A stretch of DNA of 41,736 nucleotides, taken from the IMG/VR virus record IMGVR_UViG_3300005086_000029, positions 1 through 41,736 of that record. One strand, 5' to 3'. The stretch's first letter is position 1. Every line of letters begins with the position of its first letter. The stretch is from a virus. The position numbers and the translations under genes were made by a program. The notes under the pieces were generated by a model. That model made no database searches, had not been told where the DNA came from, and worked only from the letters and a program-made list of their open reading frames with translations. This document shows positions 27,312 through 35,315 of this stretch, piece after piece.

Positions 27312-27635
27312 TTATAAATTTTTAATATACATTTTTAAATCTCCTACATTTGGATAACCTTTTCTTCTTTCAAAGTTATGAACATGAATGAAACCTAATT
27401 TTTTAAGATTAGTTTCTAATATAAATTCTCCTGGACTTACTATTGTAAATACAGCAGTTTGTCCATTACCAGTAGTAATCCCAACTTCAGTATTTTTATT
27501 TTTTTCAATTTCTAATTGATTTAATACATCTTCTATATCTTCAATAGAAGTATAATTATTAACTCTACTTAATTGGCACATAGCACAACAATCAGTTGTA
27601 TGTTTTTCAATGTTTCCTGGATAAATTTTTATCAT
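27312..27635 (-). CDS. Hypothetical protein in dnaB intron, 107 aa
   Basis: Function unknown. TDCCAMCQLSRV near the N-terminus could bind metal. The C-terminal half (AVFTIVSPGEFILETNLKKL, then HNFERRKGYP and LKMYIKNL) is a compact alpha/beta region that looks like a cargo phage gene rather than a homing nuclease. Confidence 0.7.
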   Translation of the reverse strand: MIKIYPGNIEKHTTDCCAMCQLSRVNNYTSIEDIEDVLNQLEIEKNKNTEVGITTGNGQTAVFTIVSPGEFILETNLKKLGFIHVHNFERRKGYPNVGDLKMYIKNL

Positions 27636-27701
27636 TTTTTCTATGTTTTTAAAGAGTTTCCCCGTTCCCTTATATACTATTATTTAAATGTATATAAAAG
27701 T

Positions 27702-28307
27702 TTAATATGGGTATTTTATTAATTTTTCTGCTTGTTTGTATTTTTTATTTTGTATGAGGTCTACTATTTTAGGATATAAATTCTTATTATATATTTTAAA
27801 AAAAGTATTACTTATATCACTACCTGTTTTTAAACGTTTTAAAAAATCATCGTTATCTTTAGGTAAATAAGTTATATTATTATAATAATAACCTAAAACA
27901 TCCATATTAGGATAATAATAATTAGGTAATTTATAGTTATTAATACTAGAAGGTTCTCCTATATAATGTCCTAATATTAAACATGCAATTGGATTAATTC
28001 CAGTTTTTAACATTTCATGAGCTGTATCAATTATTCTACATGTACTTTTATTTCCAGCATATCTATTAAATTTAAATAATAATCTTTGAAGCTTTCCTTT
28101 ACCTCTAGCTGTATATTTAAGTTTACCATCTATGATATTACATTTTGCACCTAAAGCTGTAAATAAATCATATAATTTATTAACTCTAGCACCTTGATAT
28201 ATATAAAATGAACATCCGTGAAAACCCCAACTACATTCTCTAGTTTTTATATTATATGTATCACCTCTACTATTTTTTATTGTTTCTATTTTTGCTATTT
28301 GTTCCAT
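27702..28307 (-). CDS. Hypothetical protein in dnaB intron, 201 aa
   Basis: First ORF of the dnaB intron, starting about 50 nt after the 5' splice site. Basic region TARGKGKLQRLLFKFNRYAG suggests nucleic-acid binding; SWGFHGCSFYIYQGARV precedes it. Tyr-rich C-terminus (YPNMDVLGYYYNNITYL). No known nuclease motif, so its role in intron mobility is open. Confidence 0.7.
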   Translation of the reverse strand: MEQIAKIETIKNSRGDTYNIKTRECSWGFHGCSFYIYQGARVNKLYDLFTALGAKCNIIDGKLKYTARGKGKLQRLLFKFNRYAGNKSTCRIIDTAHEMLKTGINPIACLILGHYIGEPSSINNYKLPNYYYPNMDVLGYYYNNITYLPKDNDDFLKRLKTGSDISNTFFKIYNKNLYPKIVDLIQNKKYKQAEKLIKYPY

Positions 28308-28358
28308 ATTAAAATTCTGAATTTTCTTTATATATTACTATATAAAGGGGCAAAATCT

Positions 28359-28523
28359 ACCCACTTTTTGATTAGCTGTTATAAGATAATATTTACCTTG
28401 TTCTATTCCTGGAGATTCATTTTCAAATCTAGGAAATCCCCAAGGTATACAATTTACTTTCCCAGATAATATTCTATTTCTTTTTTCTACTAAGTCATCT
28501 TTGACTCTTTTAAATAAACTCAT
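28359..28523 (-). CDS. dnaB: Replicative DNA helicase DnaB, exon 1
   Basis: 55 codons: MSLFKRVKDDLVEKR, then CIPWGFPRFENESPGIEQGK and YYLITANQKVG, the strand and start of Walker A. Read-through into the intron gives only RFCPFI and a stop. The exon end is set by the P1 U-G pair and by restoration of QKVGKTQ. Coupled to the 58-aa gene upstream (3-nt gap). Confidence 0.85.
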
Positions 28524-28526
28524 TCA

Positions 28527-28703
28527 TTAATTTTTATGAACTTTTTCATAATAAAGTTCTTTTAAATATTCATTTTGTTTTTGAATATCATATTTACCTT
28601 TATTAAAAAATAATTCTTTATTAATTTTCATTCTATTTAAACAAGGAACTATAATATATAATCTAGTATGATATATAGTTTTTAAAAATTCTTCTAATGT
28701 CAT
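28527..28703 (-). CDS. Small protein, 58 aa
   Basis: Reads MTLEEFLKTIYHTRLYIIVP and ends ELYYEKVHKN. It lies in the short gap between the 198-aa gene and dnaB with typical codon use. Function unknown. Confidence 0.6.
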   Translation of the reverse strand: MTLEEFLKTIYHTRLYIIVPCLNRMKINKELFFNKGKYDIQKQNEYLKELYYEKVHKN

Positions 28704-28708
28704 ATAAT

Positions 28709-29305
28709 TTAATTTAAGTTACTTGTCCAATCTTCATCATCACCTCCATCTAAATCATCAATAAATGCTGATAATCTAGAGGATTCTTCTTTCCCATCTT
28801 TTTTAAATATAAAATAATCTGCCCTTTGTAAATACTTTGTATTTCTACCTTCTGTATTTAAATATAAATCTGCAGCATTAAGTATATCATCAAAAGAATA
28901 TTCTGGATTTTCTGTTATCCATCTAGTTAATTTTTCTTTACAAGATTGTAATCCACCCATTGAGCCTGGTTTTAATCCTTTCCATTTATCTCTATATAAG
29001 TGTATATTATCTTCTACTAAAGAATTTATAACTCTTTTAGATTTTTTAATAATTTTTTTATTATCTTTAAAAGAATTAGAAGTTTCCACTTCTAAAAATT
29101 TTATTAAATCTATACTCTTTTGTCTTAATTCTAATTTTTCTTTAGATTTAATAAATAAATTAGATTCTAATTTAGAAATATCAACCACTTCTGTATTAAT
29201 ATTGATTATTTCTTTTTTATATCTACTATATAAAAATAAAAACTCTTCAATACTAAGTCCTTGTTCTTTTAAAGTTTTAAAATCTAATAATAATGATTTA
29301 CTCAT
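28709..29305 (-). CDS. Hypothetical replication-region protein, 198 aa
   Basis: Helical, charged protein. N-terminus LKEQGLSIEEFLFLYSRY; C-terminal module KWKGLKPGSMGGLQSCKEKL, SFDDILNAADLYLNTEG and RADYFIFKKDG, then an acidic tail (DDLDGGDDEDW). Position just upstream of dnaB makes a helicase loader or fork accessory possible, by neighbourhood only. Confidence 0.7.
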   Translation of the reverse strand: MSKSLLLDFKTLKEQGLSIEEFLFLYSRYKKEIININTEVVDISKLESNLFIKSKEKLELRQKSIDLIKFLEVETSNSFKDNKKIIKKSKRVINSLVEDNIHLYRDKWKGLKPGSMGGLQSCKEKLTRWITENPEYSFDDILNAADLYLNTEGRNTKYLQRADYFIFKKDGKEESSRLSAFIDDLDGGDDEDWTSNLN

Positions 29306-29466
29306 ACATCATCTAATATATGTTCATGTATAAATGCTTCAGCTACAACATCTTTTACAACGTGTTTCCCCTTACATAATTTACATCTAATCATTCTTAT
29401 TCCATTAAAATTTACTCCAACCCCTAAACATTTAGGGCATTCTACTTCCTCTTCCATTATCATTAA
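29302..29466 (-). CDS. Small zinc-ribbon protein (DnaJ-type CxxC pair)
   Basis: About 54 aa from the ATG at 29466 (MIMEEEVECPKCLGVG). CPKCLGVG and CKLCKGKH form two CxxCxG-type knuckles that can bind one zinc. The frame is open to an ATG at 29505, but that part overlaps the previous gene and is unlikely to be used. Its end overlaps the 198-aa gene by 4 nt (ATGA). Confidence 0.65.
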   Translation of the reverse strand, partial: LMIMEEEVECPKCLGVGVNFNGIRMIRCKLCKGKHVVKDVVAEAFIHEHILDDV

Positions 29467-29665
29467 ATATTTCTGCCATAGACACTCTATGATTCTCTTG
29501 TTCAAAATCTTCTGTATAACCTAATACAGTTAATACATCACTAATTGTAACATCTATATCTAAATCTTCTCTAGCTTTTTCTACAATAGTAAATGGATTT
29601 TCTGTATTATAATGTTCCATTATTAAATCTATACAAAATGTTTTTTCATTATAAGGTATATTCAT
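29432..29665 (-). CDS. Hypothetical protein, 77 aa
   Basis: Acidic helical protein: NIPYNEKTFCIDLIMEHY, then VTISDVLTVLGYTEDF. Its ATG overlaps the previous TGA (ATGA). It overlaps the zinc-ribbon gene by 35 nt in another frame. Function unknown. Confidence 0.6.
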   Translation of the reverse strand: MNIPYNEKTFCIDLIMEHYNTENPFTIVEKAREDLDIDVTISDVLTVLGYTEDFEQENHRVSMAEIFNDNGRGSRMP

Positions 29666-29820
29666 TTTATTATATAATATTTATAAGTTATCCAAAATAA
29701 ATCAAGTATTTTTACTATAATTTTTTTACCTCTAAACGGTTGGTAATAACCGTCTTCTGTTAAATGTATATCGCCATATATATTAACTTTTTTATAATCT
29801 GTTATTAATAATTTAATCAT
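29662..29820 (-). CDS. Small protein, 52 aa
   Basis: Reads MIKLLITDYKKVNIYGDIHL and continues to a hydrophobic/aromatic end (LDLFWITYKYYIIK). Start overlaps the previous stop (TAATG) and its stop overlaps the next start (ATGA), good support for translation. Function unknown. Confidence 0.65.
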   Translation of the reverse strand: MIKLLITDYKKVNIYGDIHLTEDGYYQPFRGKKIIVKILDLFWITYKYYIIK

Positions 29821-30158
29821 TATTTATTTTGTGTATTATACCATTTAATATATGTTATTACATCAGCCCAAGTAACTTGTATATATGTTGTATTTATTTC
29901 AATACCATTACTAAATTGATTAAGTAACTTCTTATATTCAATATATTCATCACTATTATATATTTTATTAATAACTGGTATTAACCAATCCCATGATTTA
30001 TGAAATTTTAAAGAATTAAATGTCTCATCTCCATTTCCTATTTTGTAACCAAATTCATTCATGTGAAAATTAACTTCTAATCCACTTTCGCAATTTAATT
30101 TAGCTCCCATAAATTCAGCAATAAGTTTATTACCATTAATTAGTTCTTTAGTTTTCAT
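29820..30158 (-). CDS. Hypothetical protein, 112 aa
   Basis: Begins MKTKELINGNKLIAEFMGAK; contains FNSLKFHKSWDWLIPVINKI and TTYIQVTWADVITYIKWYN. The layout (a short N-terminal 'NKLIAEFMG' helix, then WDWLMPVI) is common in Bacteroidota phage proteins of unknown role. Shares a base with the polB stop (TAATG). Confidence 0.75.
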   Translation of the reverse strand: MKTKELINGNKLIAEFMGAKLNCESGLEVNFHMNEFGYKIGNGDETFNSLKFHKSWDWLIPVINKIYNSDEYIEYKKLLNQFSNGIEINTTYIQVTWADVITYIKWYNTQNK

Positions 30159-31184
30159 TATTTAAATATATTTATAATTTTATTACATTCTTCTATATAA
30201 TAATTATAATTTATATCATAATTATTCTTTTCTTCATATTTATTAAATAATGTACATTTCCATCCTGCTTCTATATTAGTTTCTCTATCTTTAGGTTCAA
30301 TTTTAACATCTTCTATTATATCAAATATATTCATTTGATTAGAAGACGCTTTATCTGTTTCTGTAAGATAGTTTTTTTCAAGTGGAGGTAATTTTTTAAT
30401 AAGTTCATATCCTTGATTAGATACATAATATCTATTCATTCTAGCTAATGGTTCATCAACTACTTTAAAGTCTTTTATATACCTTTTAAATAGCTCATTT
30501 TGACCTTTCATCTTAGAACCAATACAAAAATCAAATATATTATAATTCTCTGCAAAACTATATTTTGTTTCAGGAAATAAATGATTATAAATGGTAGTAT
30601 TAATATCAATGTTATTAATGAAATAATTTGCGAGACTAATTGGAACGATACGTTTACTGTGGTTTTTATGATAATCTCTATCAATTTCAAAACAACCTTT
30701 AAATTTAATATTTTCATCTGTTATAATATTTATGTAATTATTAACGTCCTTAGCTATAATCTTTTTACATTCTTGTATCTCTAGAGGGATATTAACTTCT
30801 TCTTCTACTTCTTTACAAGCTTGTTTTAATAATTCATAATCAGAGCGATGAATTCTATACATTGCACCATCTGTATTTTCAAATATTATCTGTGGTGGTT
30901 CTTTACATTTTTCAAAAACTCTTTCTGTTAATAATGTTAATATTAATTGACCATTTATACAAATAGCTAATTGCCATTTAGGGTCATATAAGAAAGAATA
31001 TTTATCTTTACTTAAACCATAACTACCATTGAGTATAATTTTTAATACATAGTTTCTAGGATCTAATTTAGAATATTTTTTTCTTTCATGATAAAAACCT
31101 TCATATATTTTGCTAAATATAGGTTCAGGTATATGTTCTGGATGTAATTTGTTTCTAAAAGATAAATGAGGGTAGTAGCTGGCG
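30158..31184 (-). CDS. polB: Family B DNA polymerase, exon 2 (polymerase palm and fingers)
   Basis: 342 codons after the split codon. Starts with the rest of motif A (SYYPHLSFRN), then motif B NYVLKIILNGSYGLSKDKY (KxxxNSxYG type) and motif C IIFENTDGAMYRI (NTDG in place of the common DTDS). Joined to exon 1 it gives 657 aa with continuous DVDFASYYPH. An ATG at 30862 inside the exon is not a real start, since the frame is open and homologous upstream of it. Confidence 0.88.
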
Positions 31185-31225
31185 CACAGCTACATTGTTA
31201 ATCTCTTATTTCTAAGAGTGTCGGA

Positions 31226-31888
31226 CTATATCTTAATTTTACGCCATATATATCCATATATAGTTGGTTTATAACCATTACATACTGAATATATATTTTG
31301 CCATTTATAATTAGGATTAGATTTAATAATTTCTTCAACAGAAAACCACTCTTTTATAAAATTGTTGTTTTTGTCAAACTGTTGTATTTTAAATTTATGT
31401 TTTTTTTGAGAAACTTTTTTAGCCATTTCTTTTTTAGCTTTTGGATTATCTTTCCAATAAGTATGAGAATGTTTCATTGTATCATATTCTGGATTAGAAT
31501 ATAATTTAATTTTACTTTCTGACATTCTTTTTTTAGTTTCTTCAGATAAAATACATTTAGTTTCAGAATCTAATCTTAAATTATAACCAAAATCTCTATT
31601 ATTAGATTTTAATTTTAATATCCAATATAACTCTTTTTCTTTTAATATCTTATCATTTTTAGGTAAATCTTCTAAAATAATATATTCAAAATTATTACGA
31701 CCATATTTATGCCATGATCTAATTAAATGAATATTATCATTTTTATCTTTTTTATTTAATTTATTTATATGATACCTTATTCTTTCATATATATTAATTG
31801 ATTTACCTATATAAAGTTTATTATTAACTTTATTTTTTATTGCATAAATTCCACAACGATTTAAATCTCTTTTTCTATTAAGCTTCAT
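31226..31888 (-). CDS. Intron-encoded GIY-YIG homing endonuclease
   Basis: 220 aa. GIY-YIG domain CGIYAIKNKVNNKLYIGKS with the conserved Arg in ERIRYH; linker with NUMOD3-like LSEETKKRMSESK; C-terminal NUMOD1-like IQQFDKNNNFIKEWFSVEE and a final YGYIWRKI strand. Expected to cut intronless polB and spread the intron. Has its own promoter upstream. Confidence 0.92.
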   Translation of the reverse strand: MKLNRKRDLNRCGIYAIKNKVNNKLYIGKSINIYERIRYHINKLNKKDKNDNIHLIRSWHKYGRNNFEYIILEDLPKNDKILKEKELYWILKLKSNNRDFGYNLRLDSETKCILSEETKKRMSESKIKLYSNPEYDTMKHSHTYWKDNPKAKKEMAKKVSQKKHKFKIQQFDKNNNFIKEWFSVEEIIKSNPNYKWQNIYSVCNGYKPTIYGYIWRKIKI

Positions 31889-31913
31889 AATGTATAATTT
31901 TTAATTAATTATA

Positions 31914-31945
31914 CAAAGATAAGCTTTTTCTAGTTATTATCCAAA
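31914..31945 (-). promoter_or_regulatory. Bacteroidota-type promoter for the GIY-YIG gene
   Basis: TTTG (in TTTGGATA), 20-nt spacer, TATCTTTG: exact TAnnTTTG. It lies about 26 nt before the ATG at 31888. Confidence 0.65.
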
Positions 31946-32162
31946 TTTTTAATGAATTATTTTATAATAAAAATAATTATAAAATTTCGCACGCTTTTTC
32001 ATATAGTGACTAAACTATACTACTTCCTGTTATTAAGCTATATCGCTATAGCTCAGGTAGTCTCTGAACGTTCCTACTCTGTAGGCTTCGCTGCTGATTG
32101 TCTTTAACTTAATATTAAGATTTCCAGCAATTCATGCGATTTTTTTAAGTGGACTCCGCTTA

Positions 32163-33109
32163 AAGTCCACATCTACTAGCATATATTCATCATTAGATTC
32201 ATATATACCTGGTTTACCAAAACTATGTAATCCACCTTCAGCATATTCTCTTAAAACATTTTTATAAGGTCTACTAAAACTAATAGCGTATTGTTTAGCT
32301 TTTTCTTTAGACATATTAGATGTATCTCTCCATCTATAAGAATTAAATTTAGTTAATATTTCTTGATTAACTGGGTCATTAAATTTAATATAATTAAAAA
32401 TAATATCTTTAATATCTACATGTTTTCTATATGTTCTAAGTTGTTTAACATCATATACTGACATATTCATTTCTTTAGCTAAATACTTACTAAATATTTC
32501 CTTAGACATTTTAATCTCAGATGCATTCATAAGGCTTAATCCTTCATGTCTAGTATAAAATTGTCTAAGTTCTATATGTTTTAATGACTTATTAAAAAAT
32601 TTATATGTTTCTAAAACATCATGTTTACAATAAGATAATAATTCATCTTTTTCATCATCTGCAAGTTCACTACCAACTTTAAATGGTAAATCTCTTACAT
32701 CATGACTTCTCATAGCAAATTCAAGCCATTTAAGAGATGTACTCTTATTTTTGTTATCATAATGCCATATTCTATATAAATCTAACTGAGGTATCTTAAT
32801 TTGATTATCCCATATAGTAGAATATTTATTTTCTATTACCTTTACTACTTCTTTATAAATATTATAAGATGTCCATATTGTTTTACTATTACTTAATATA
32901 GTATTATGTAGTACAGGATAATCAAAGTTAATATTATTAAAACCTATTAATTGTAATCCTGGACTATTTAAAAATAATCTTAATTCATTTATTTCATTCT
33001 TTCTATCACTTATTTCAAATATTTTCCATTCTAATGTATCTTTGTTATAAAATACTGCTATAAAGCAATTGGGGTATGTTTCTAAATCATGTATCCATGT
33101 GTTCTTCAT
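32163..33109 (-). CDS. polB: Family B DNA polymerase, exon 1 (3'-5' exonuclease domain)
   Basis: 315 codons plus two bases. Exonuclease motifs: WIHDLETYPN (Exo I, D-E), GFNNINFDYPVLH (Exo II) and YCKHDVLETY (Exo III). The end REYAEGGLHSFGKPGIYE and YMLVDVDF leads into motif A. The unspliced frame would add only a few intron codons before TGA. Together with exon 2 it is the phage replicative polymerase with proofreading. Confidence 0.88.
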
Positions 33110-33134
33110 CTTCTCTCTTCATTTTAATTAGTAA

Positions 33135-33184
33135 AAGGCTCAGGGTGTCTCTCAATACCAGAGAGGGTATTACACCCCAAGCTT
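33135..33184 (-). terminator. Stable hairpin after tRNA-Met
   Basis: On the minus strand AAGCTTGGGGTGT pairs with ACACCCTGAGCCTT over 13 bp with one bulged C and two G-U pairs, and is followed by a short T-run (CTTTTAC). The loop holds a second possible hairpin (AATACC/GGTATT). Likely ends the tRNA transcript before polB, or marks processing. Confidence 0.5.
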
Positions 33185-33186
33185 TG

Positions 33187-33258
33187 TTGCCCCTAAGAGA
33201 TTTGAACTCTTGACCTATGCATTATGAGTGCATTGCTCTACCCCTGAGCTAAGAGGCT
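33187..33258 (-). tRNA. tRNA-Met (CAT)
   Basis: Cloverleaf: acceptor AGCCTCT/AGGGGCA (six pairs, A1-A72 mismatch), D-arm GCTC/GAGC, anticodon arm ATGCA-CTCATAA-TGCAT, variable AGGTC, T-arm AAGAG-TTCAAAT-CTCTT. Anticodon CAT. It lacks the GC-rich anticodon stem of initiators, so elongator Met or lysidine-type Ile is likely. CCA is not encoded. Confidence 0.88.
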
Positions 33259-33262
33259 ATAT

Positions 33263-33431
33263 AAAAAGAGTATGCTTTGGGTTTATCTAGATAGCTTTTG
33301 ATCTCTCACTATATTACTAGATTATCAAGGATACTGGTTTAAGAAAGATATACAGCAACTACTACTATCCTTTTTTCATTGCCTTAAATATTAAATTCTT
33401 CATACTACAGCTGAAACTACATACTCTTTTT
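33263..33431. repeat. Perfect 12-bp inverted repeat enclosing 145 nt between two tRNAs
   Basis: AAAAAGAGTATG (33263-33274) and its exact complement (33420-33431) enclose sequence with no ORF. A nested AAGGATA/TATCCTT pair spans about 46 nt inside. It fills almost the whole gap between tRNA-Met and tRNA-Leu, so it may be a spacer RNA fold, a processing element or a small insertion. Confidence 0.55.
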
Positions 33432-33453
33432 TTATTTTTAACTTAATCTCATT

Positions 33454-33528
33454 ATATAGATATGGGAGTTGAACCCACGACCTATAGCTCCTCAAGCTAT
33501 CGTTCTAACCAACTGAACTAATCTTATA
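33454..33528 (-). tRNA. tRNA-Leu-like (GAG), class I shape
   Basis: D-arm GTTC/GAAC, anticodon arm ATAGC-TTGAGGA-GCTAT, variable loop AGGTC, T-arm GTGGG-TTCAACT-CCCAT. Acceptor pairs TATA(A)GAT with ATCTATA only if one A bulges. Anticodon GAG reads Leu CUC/CUU, but leucine tRNAs normally have a long variable arm, absent here. Either a remodelled phage tRNA or one charged with another amino acid. Confidence 0.75.
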
Positions 33529-33560
33529 TTATTTGCTGTTAGTAATCTTTTATTTTTTTT

Positions 33561-34661
33561 TTATAATTTTGATTTTACTAATTTTTTTAATAGTTTATAA
33601 CATCTATGATCATTAACTGTGTTATAATTATCAATGCAATATTGTATTACATCATTAGCAGATAAACAAGGTTTATTCAATAAAATATATTCTTCGGCAG
33701 CTTCTTTTGTTGAAAATAACTTTAAATTATCACTATTAATTTTTAAACGTTTAGCGGATAGTGGCTGTAACATATTCCAATATTTACCAGTTTCCACTCT
33801 ATAAATTATTTTATCACCTTCAAAAATATCAACACCATCTTCTGTTGTAAATAAAAATTTTTTGATAGATTTTAAATCATCTAAATAACATCTATTTTTT
33901 CCTGATTTTGTAGTAATATATATTTTATTATGTTTTAGTTCAAATTCAGTTATATTTCCATAATTACTATATTTTGTGTTAGCTTCATCACCAACAGTAA
34001 ATACTTCACCATCACTAAGACGTTTAACTGAATGAATAGAATACAATTTCCTTCCAGTAGATGTATTAACAGCATTTAAATCTCTTTCAGTAAATTCTCT
34101 ATAACCTTCATTTGATAAAAATCTTTGACCGATAGAGTTAATATCTCCTGTAATAAAGTTTCTATATGTTAATATCTCATAATCTTTCTTAATTACTTCT
34201 TCTATTAATTTATAACAACCTGGTAATACTATACCTTTACAACCACCATCTGAAACTCTCTCTTGCCAAGGGTAACCATCACTTGTAAACCTTGTAATTT
34301 TAATATGTTGAGGTTTTGATTTAAAATATACATACTGTAATATATATTCTTTACCTACTTCTAATTTTAAGGGATTTTTTTTATCAACAACTTCTTCAAA
34401 TTTACTTAATACAGTTAAATGTTCTTTACTACTAATCATTTCATCAGTATAAGTTGTTTTTTCAGCAGGCATATACCAACCATCTTCTTTTTTAGTATAA
34501 ATAGTATTAGTTTGTGAATTATGAACTTTAGTACCAATAGGATATTCAACCACTTCTTCCCAAAATTCAGGATATTTTGCATAATCTGGAGAATATTCAT
34601 CCCATATGACTCCTAATTTAGGACTACCTGGATATTCTTTAACTAATTTATATTTTTTCAT
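33561..34661 (-). CDS. Hypothetical protein, 366 aa, multi-module
   Basis: Function unknown. N-terminal KLVKEYPGSPKLGVIW and PEFWEEVVEYPIGTKV form a module common in Bacteroidota phage proteins; SVKRLSDGEVFTVGDEAN is a second beta-rich module, and FSTKEAAEEYILLNKPCLSA with a basic helical tail ends it. Looks like tandem small binding domains. Lies between the tRNAs and the 109-aa gene. Confidence 0.75.
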   Translation of the reverse strand: MKKYKLVKEYPGSPKLGVIWDEYSPDYAKYPEFWEEVVEYPIGTKVHNSQTNTIYTKKEDGWYMPAEKTTYTDEMISSKEHLTVLSKFEEVVDKKNPLKLEVGKEYILQYVYFKSKPQHIKITRFTSDGYPWQERVSDGGCKGIVLPGCYKLIEEVIKKDYEILTYRNFITGDINSIGQRFLSNEGYREFTERDLNAVNTSTGRKLYSIHSVKRLSDGEVFTVGDEANTKYSNYGNITEFELKHNKIYITTKSGKNRCYLDDLKSIKKFLFTTEDGVDIFEGDKIIYRVETGKYWNMLQPLSAKRLKINSDNLKLFSTKEAAEEYILLNKPCLSANDVIQYCIDNYNTVNDHRCYKLLKKLVKSKL

Positions 34662-34676
34662 AGTTTAAGTTTTAAA

Positions 34677-35006
34677 TTATTTTATTGTTTCAAACCAATT
34701 GGCTGGAAATCCTTTATTCCATTGATTCTTAGATTTAATTTCTTTAAACACTAAAAACTTAGGTGGACAACCCCCACCAAAATATTCAAATGATTCAATA
34801 GTATAAACTTTATCTATATCTAATTCATCATCACCTTTCCAAAAACAACCACAATACATAGAACAAGGATTATCACTAATTTTAACTTTATCTCCAATAT
34901 TATGATCTCTTTTTATAAAGTTTTTTCTTGTTTCTTCATCTAATTTCCAGAATTTTTCTAAGTCTTCTTGTGACGGATTCTTTTTAAATATATAATCTTT
35001 TCTCAT
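34677..35006 (-). CDS. Hypothetical protein, 109 aa
   Basis: IGDKVKISDNPCSMYCGCFW and KVYTIESFEYFGGGCPPKFL suggest a small SH3-like or metal-binding beta domain (four Cys). Begins MRKDYIFKKNPSQEDLEKFW. Function unknown. Confidence 0.7.
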   Translation of the reverse strand: MRKDYIFKKNPSQEDLEKFWKLDEETRKNFIKRDHNIGDKVKISDNPCSMYCGCFWKGDDELDIDKVYTIESFEYFGGGCPPKFLVFKEIKSKNQWNKGFPANWFETIK

Positions 35007-35047
35007 AATGTTTAAGTTTTTAATTGTATCGTAATGTTAATAAAAAT

Positions 35048-35113
35048 AATTATAGTAGGCTTTTGCAATACTTTTATTTAAGTCTCTGTTTGCTAACGAC
35101 ACCTACTATAATT
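35048..35113. repeat. 66-nt element with perfect 12-bp terminal inverted repeats
   Basis: AATTATAGTAGG and its exact complement flank 42 nt, between the 58-aa and 109-aa genes. On the minus strand it is followed by ATTATTTTTATT, so it could be a long-loop terminator; the size and perfect arms also fit a tiny insertion. Confidence 0.6.
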
Positions 35114-35116
35114 AAG

Positions 35117-35293
35117 TTATTTTTCATATTCTTCTAATTTAGATAATATTAATAATTCTTTTTTTTTAATATCAACTAGTTCTTTTTTAGTTCTAGATAT
35201 TACCCTTTCATTTATATCTTTTAAAACATTTAATCTATATTCAATGTCTAAATTCATAATAAAATCAGCTTTATTTTTAGCTAATAATATCAT
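35117..35293 (-). CDS. Small charged helical protein, 58 aa
   Basis: MILLAKNKADFIMNLDIEYR followed by a Lys/Glu-rich helix (KKELVDIKKKELLILSKLEE) likely to form a coiled coil. Lies 22 nt after the 153-aa gene. Function unknown. Confidence 0.65.
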   Translation of the reverse strand: MILLAKNKADFIMNLDIEYRLNVLKDINERVISRTKKELVDIKKKELLILSKLEEYEK

Positions 35294-35315
35294 ATCTTTT
35301 CTTTCAAATTCTTAT

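Larger units (their letters stand above)
25911..28358 (-). ncRNA. Group I intron in dnaB Walker A (2448 nt, five ORFs)
   Basis: Exon 1 ends AAAGTGGGT; it pairs with the guide GCCCCTTT with one bulged T and the usual U-G at the cut. The intron ends ACAAATTTG (terminal G). Intron ATTTT near the 5' end can pair with exon 2 AAAA (P10). Core pieces lie at about 26490-26610: ACGACTG and CAGTC form P7 strands, an 11-bp CAACCTAATAA/TTATTAGGTTG hairpin is P8, and a P9 hairpin is followed by ATTAAC as in the polB intron. Unusually large, with ORFs on both sides of the core. Confidence 0.8.
31185..32162 (-). ncRNA. Group I intron in polB motif A (978 nt)
   Basis: Exon 1 GTGGACTT pairs over 8 bp with GAGTCCAC, ending in the splice-site U-G. 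The intron ends in GCTGTG. Classic core strings appear in order on the minus strand: AATTGCTGGAAATC, GACAATCAGCAGC, GTTCAGAGACTACC and AAGATATAGTCC, then a P9 hairpin and ATTAAC. Splicing gives DFASYYPH in frame. Carries a GIY-YIG ORF between core parts. Confidence 0.93.
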
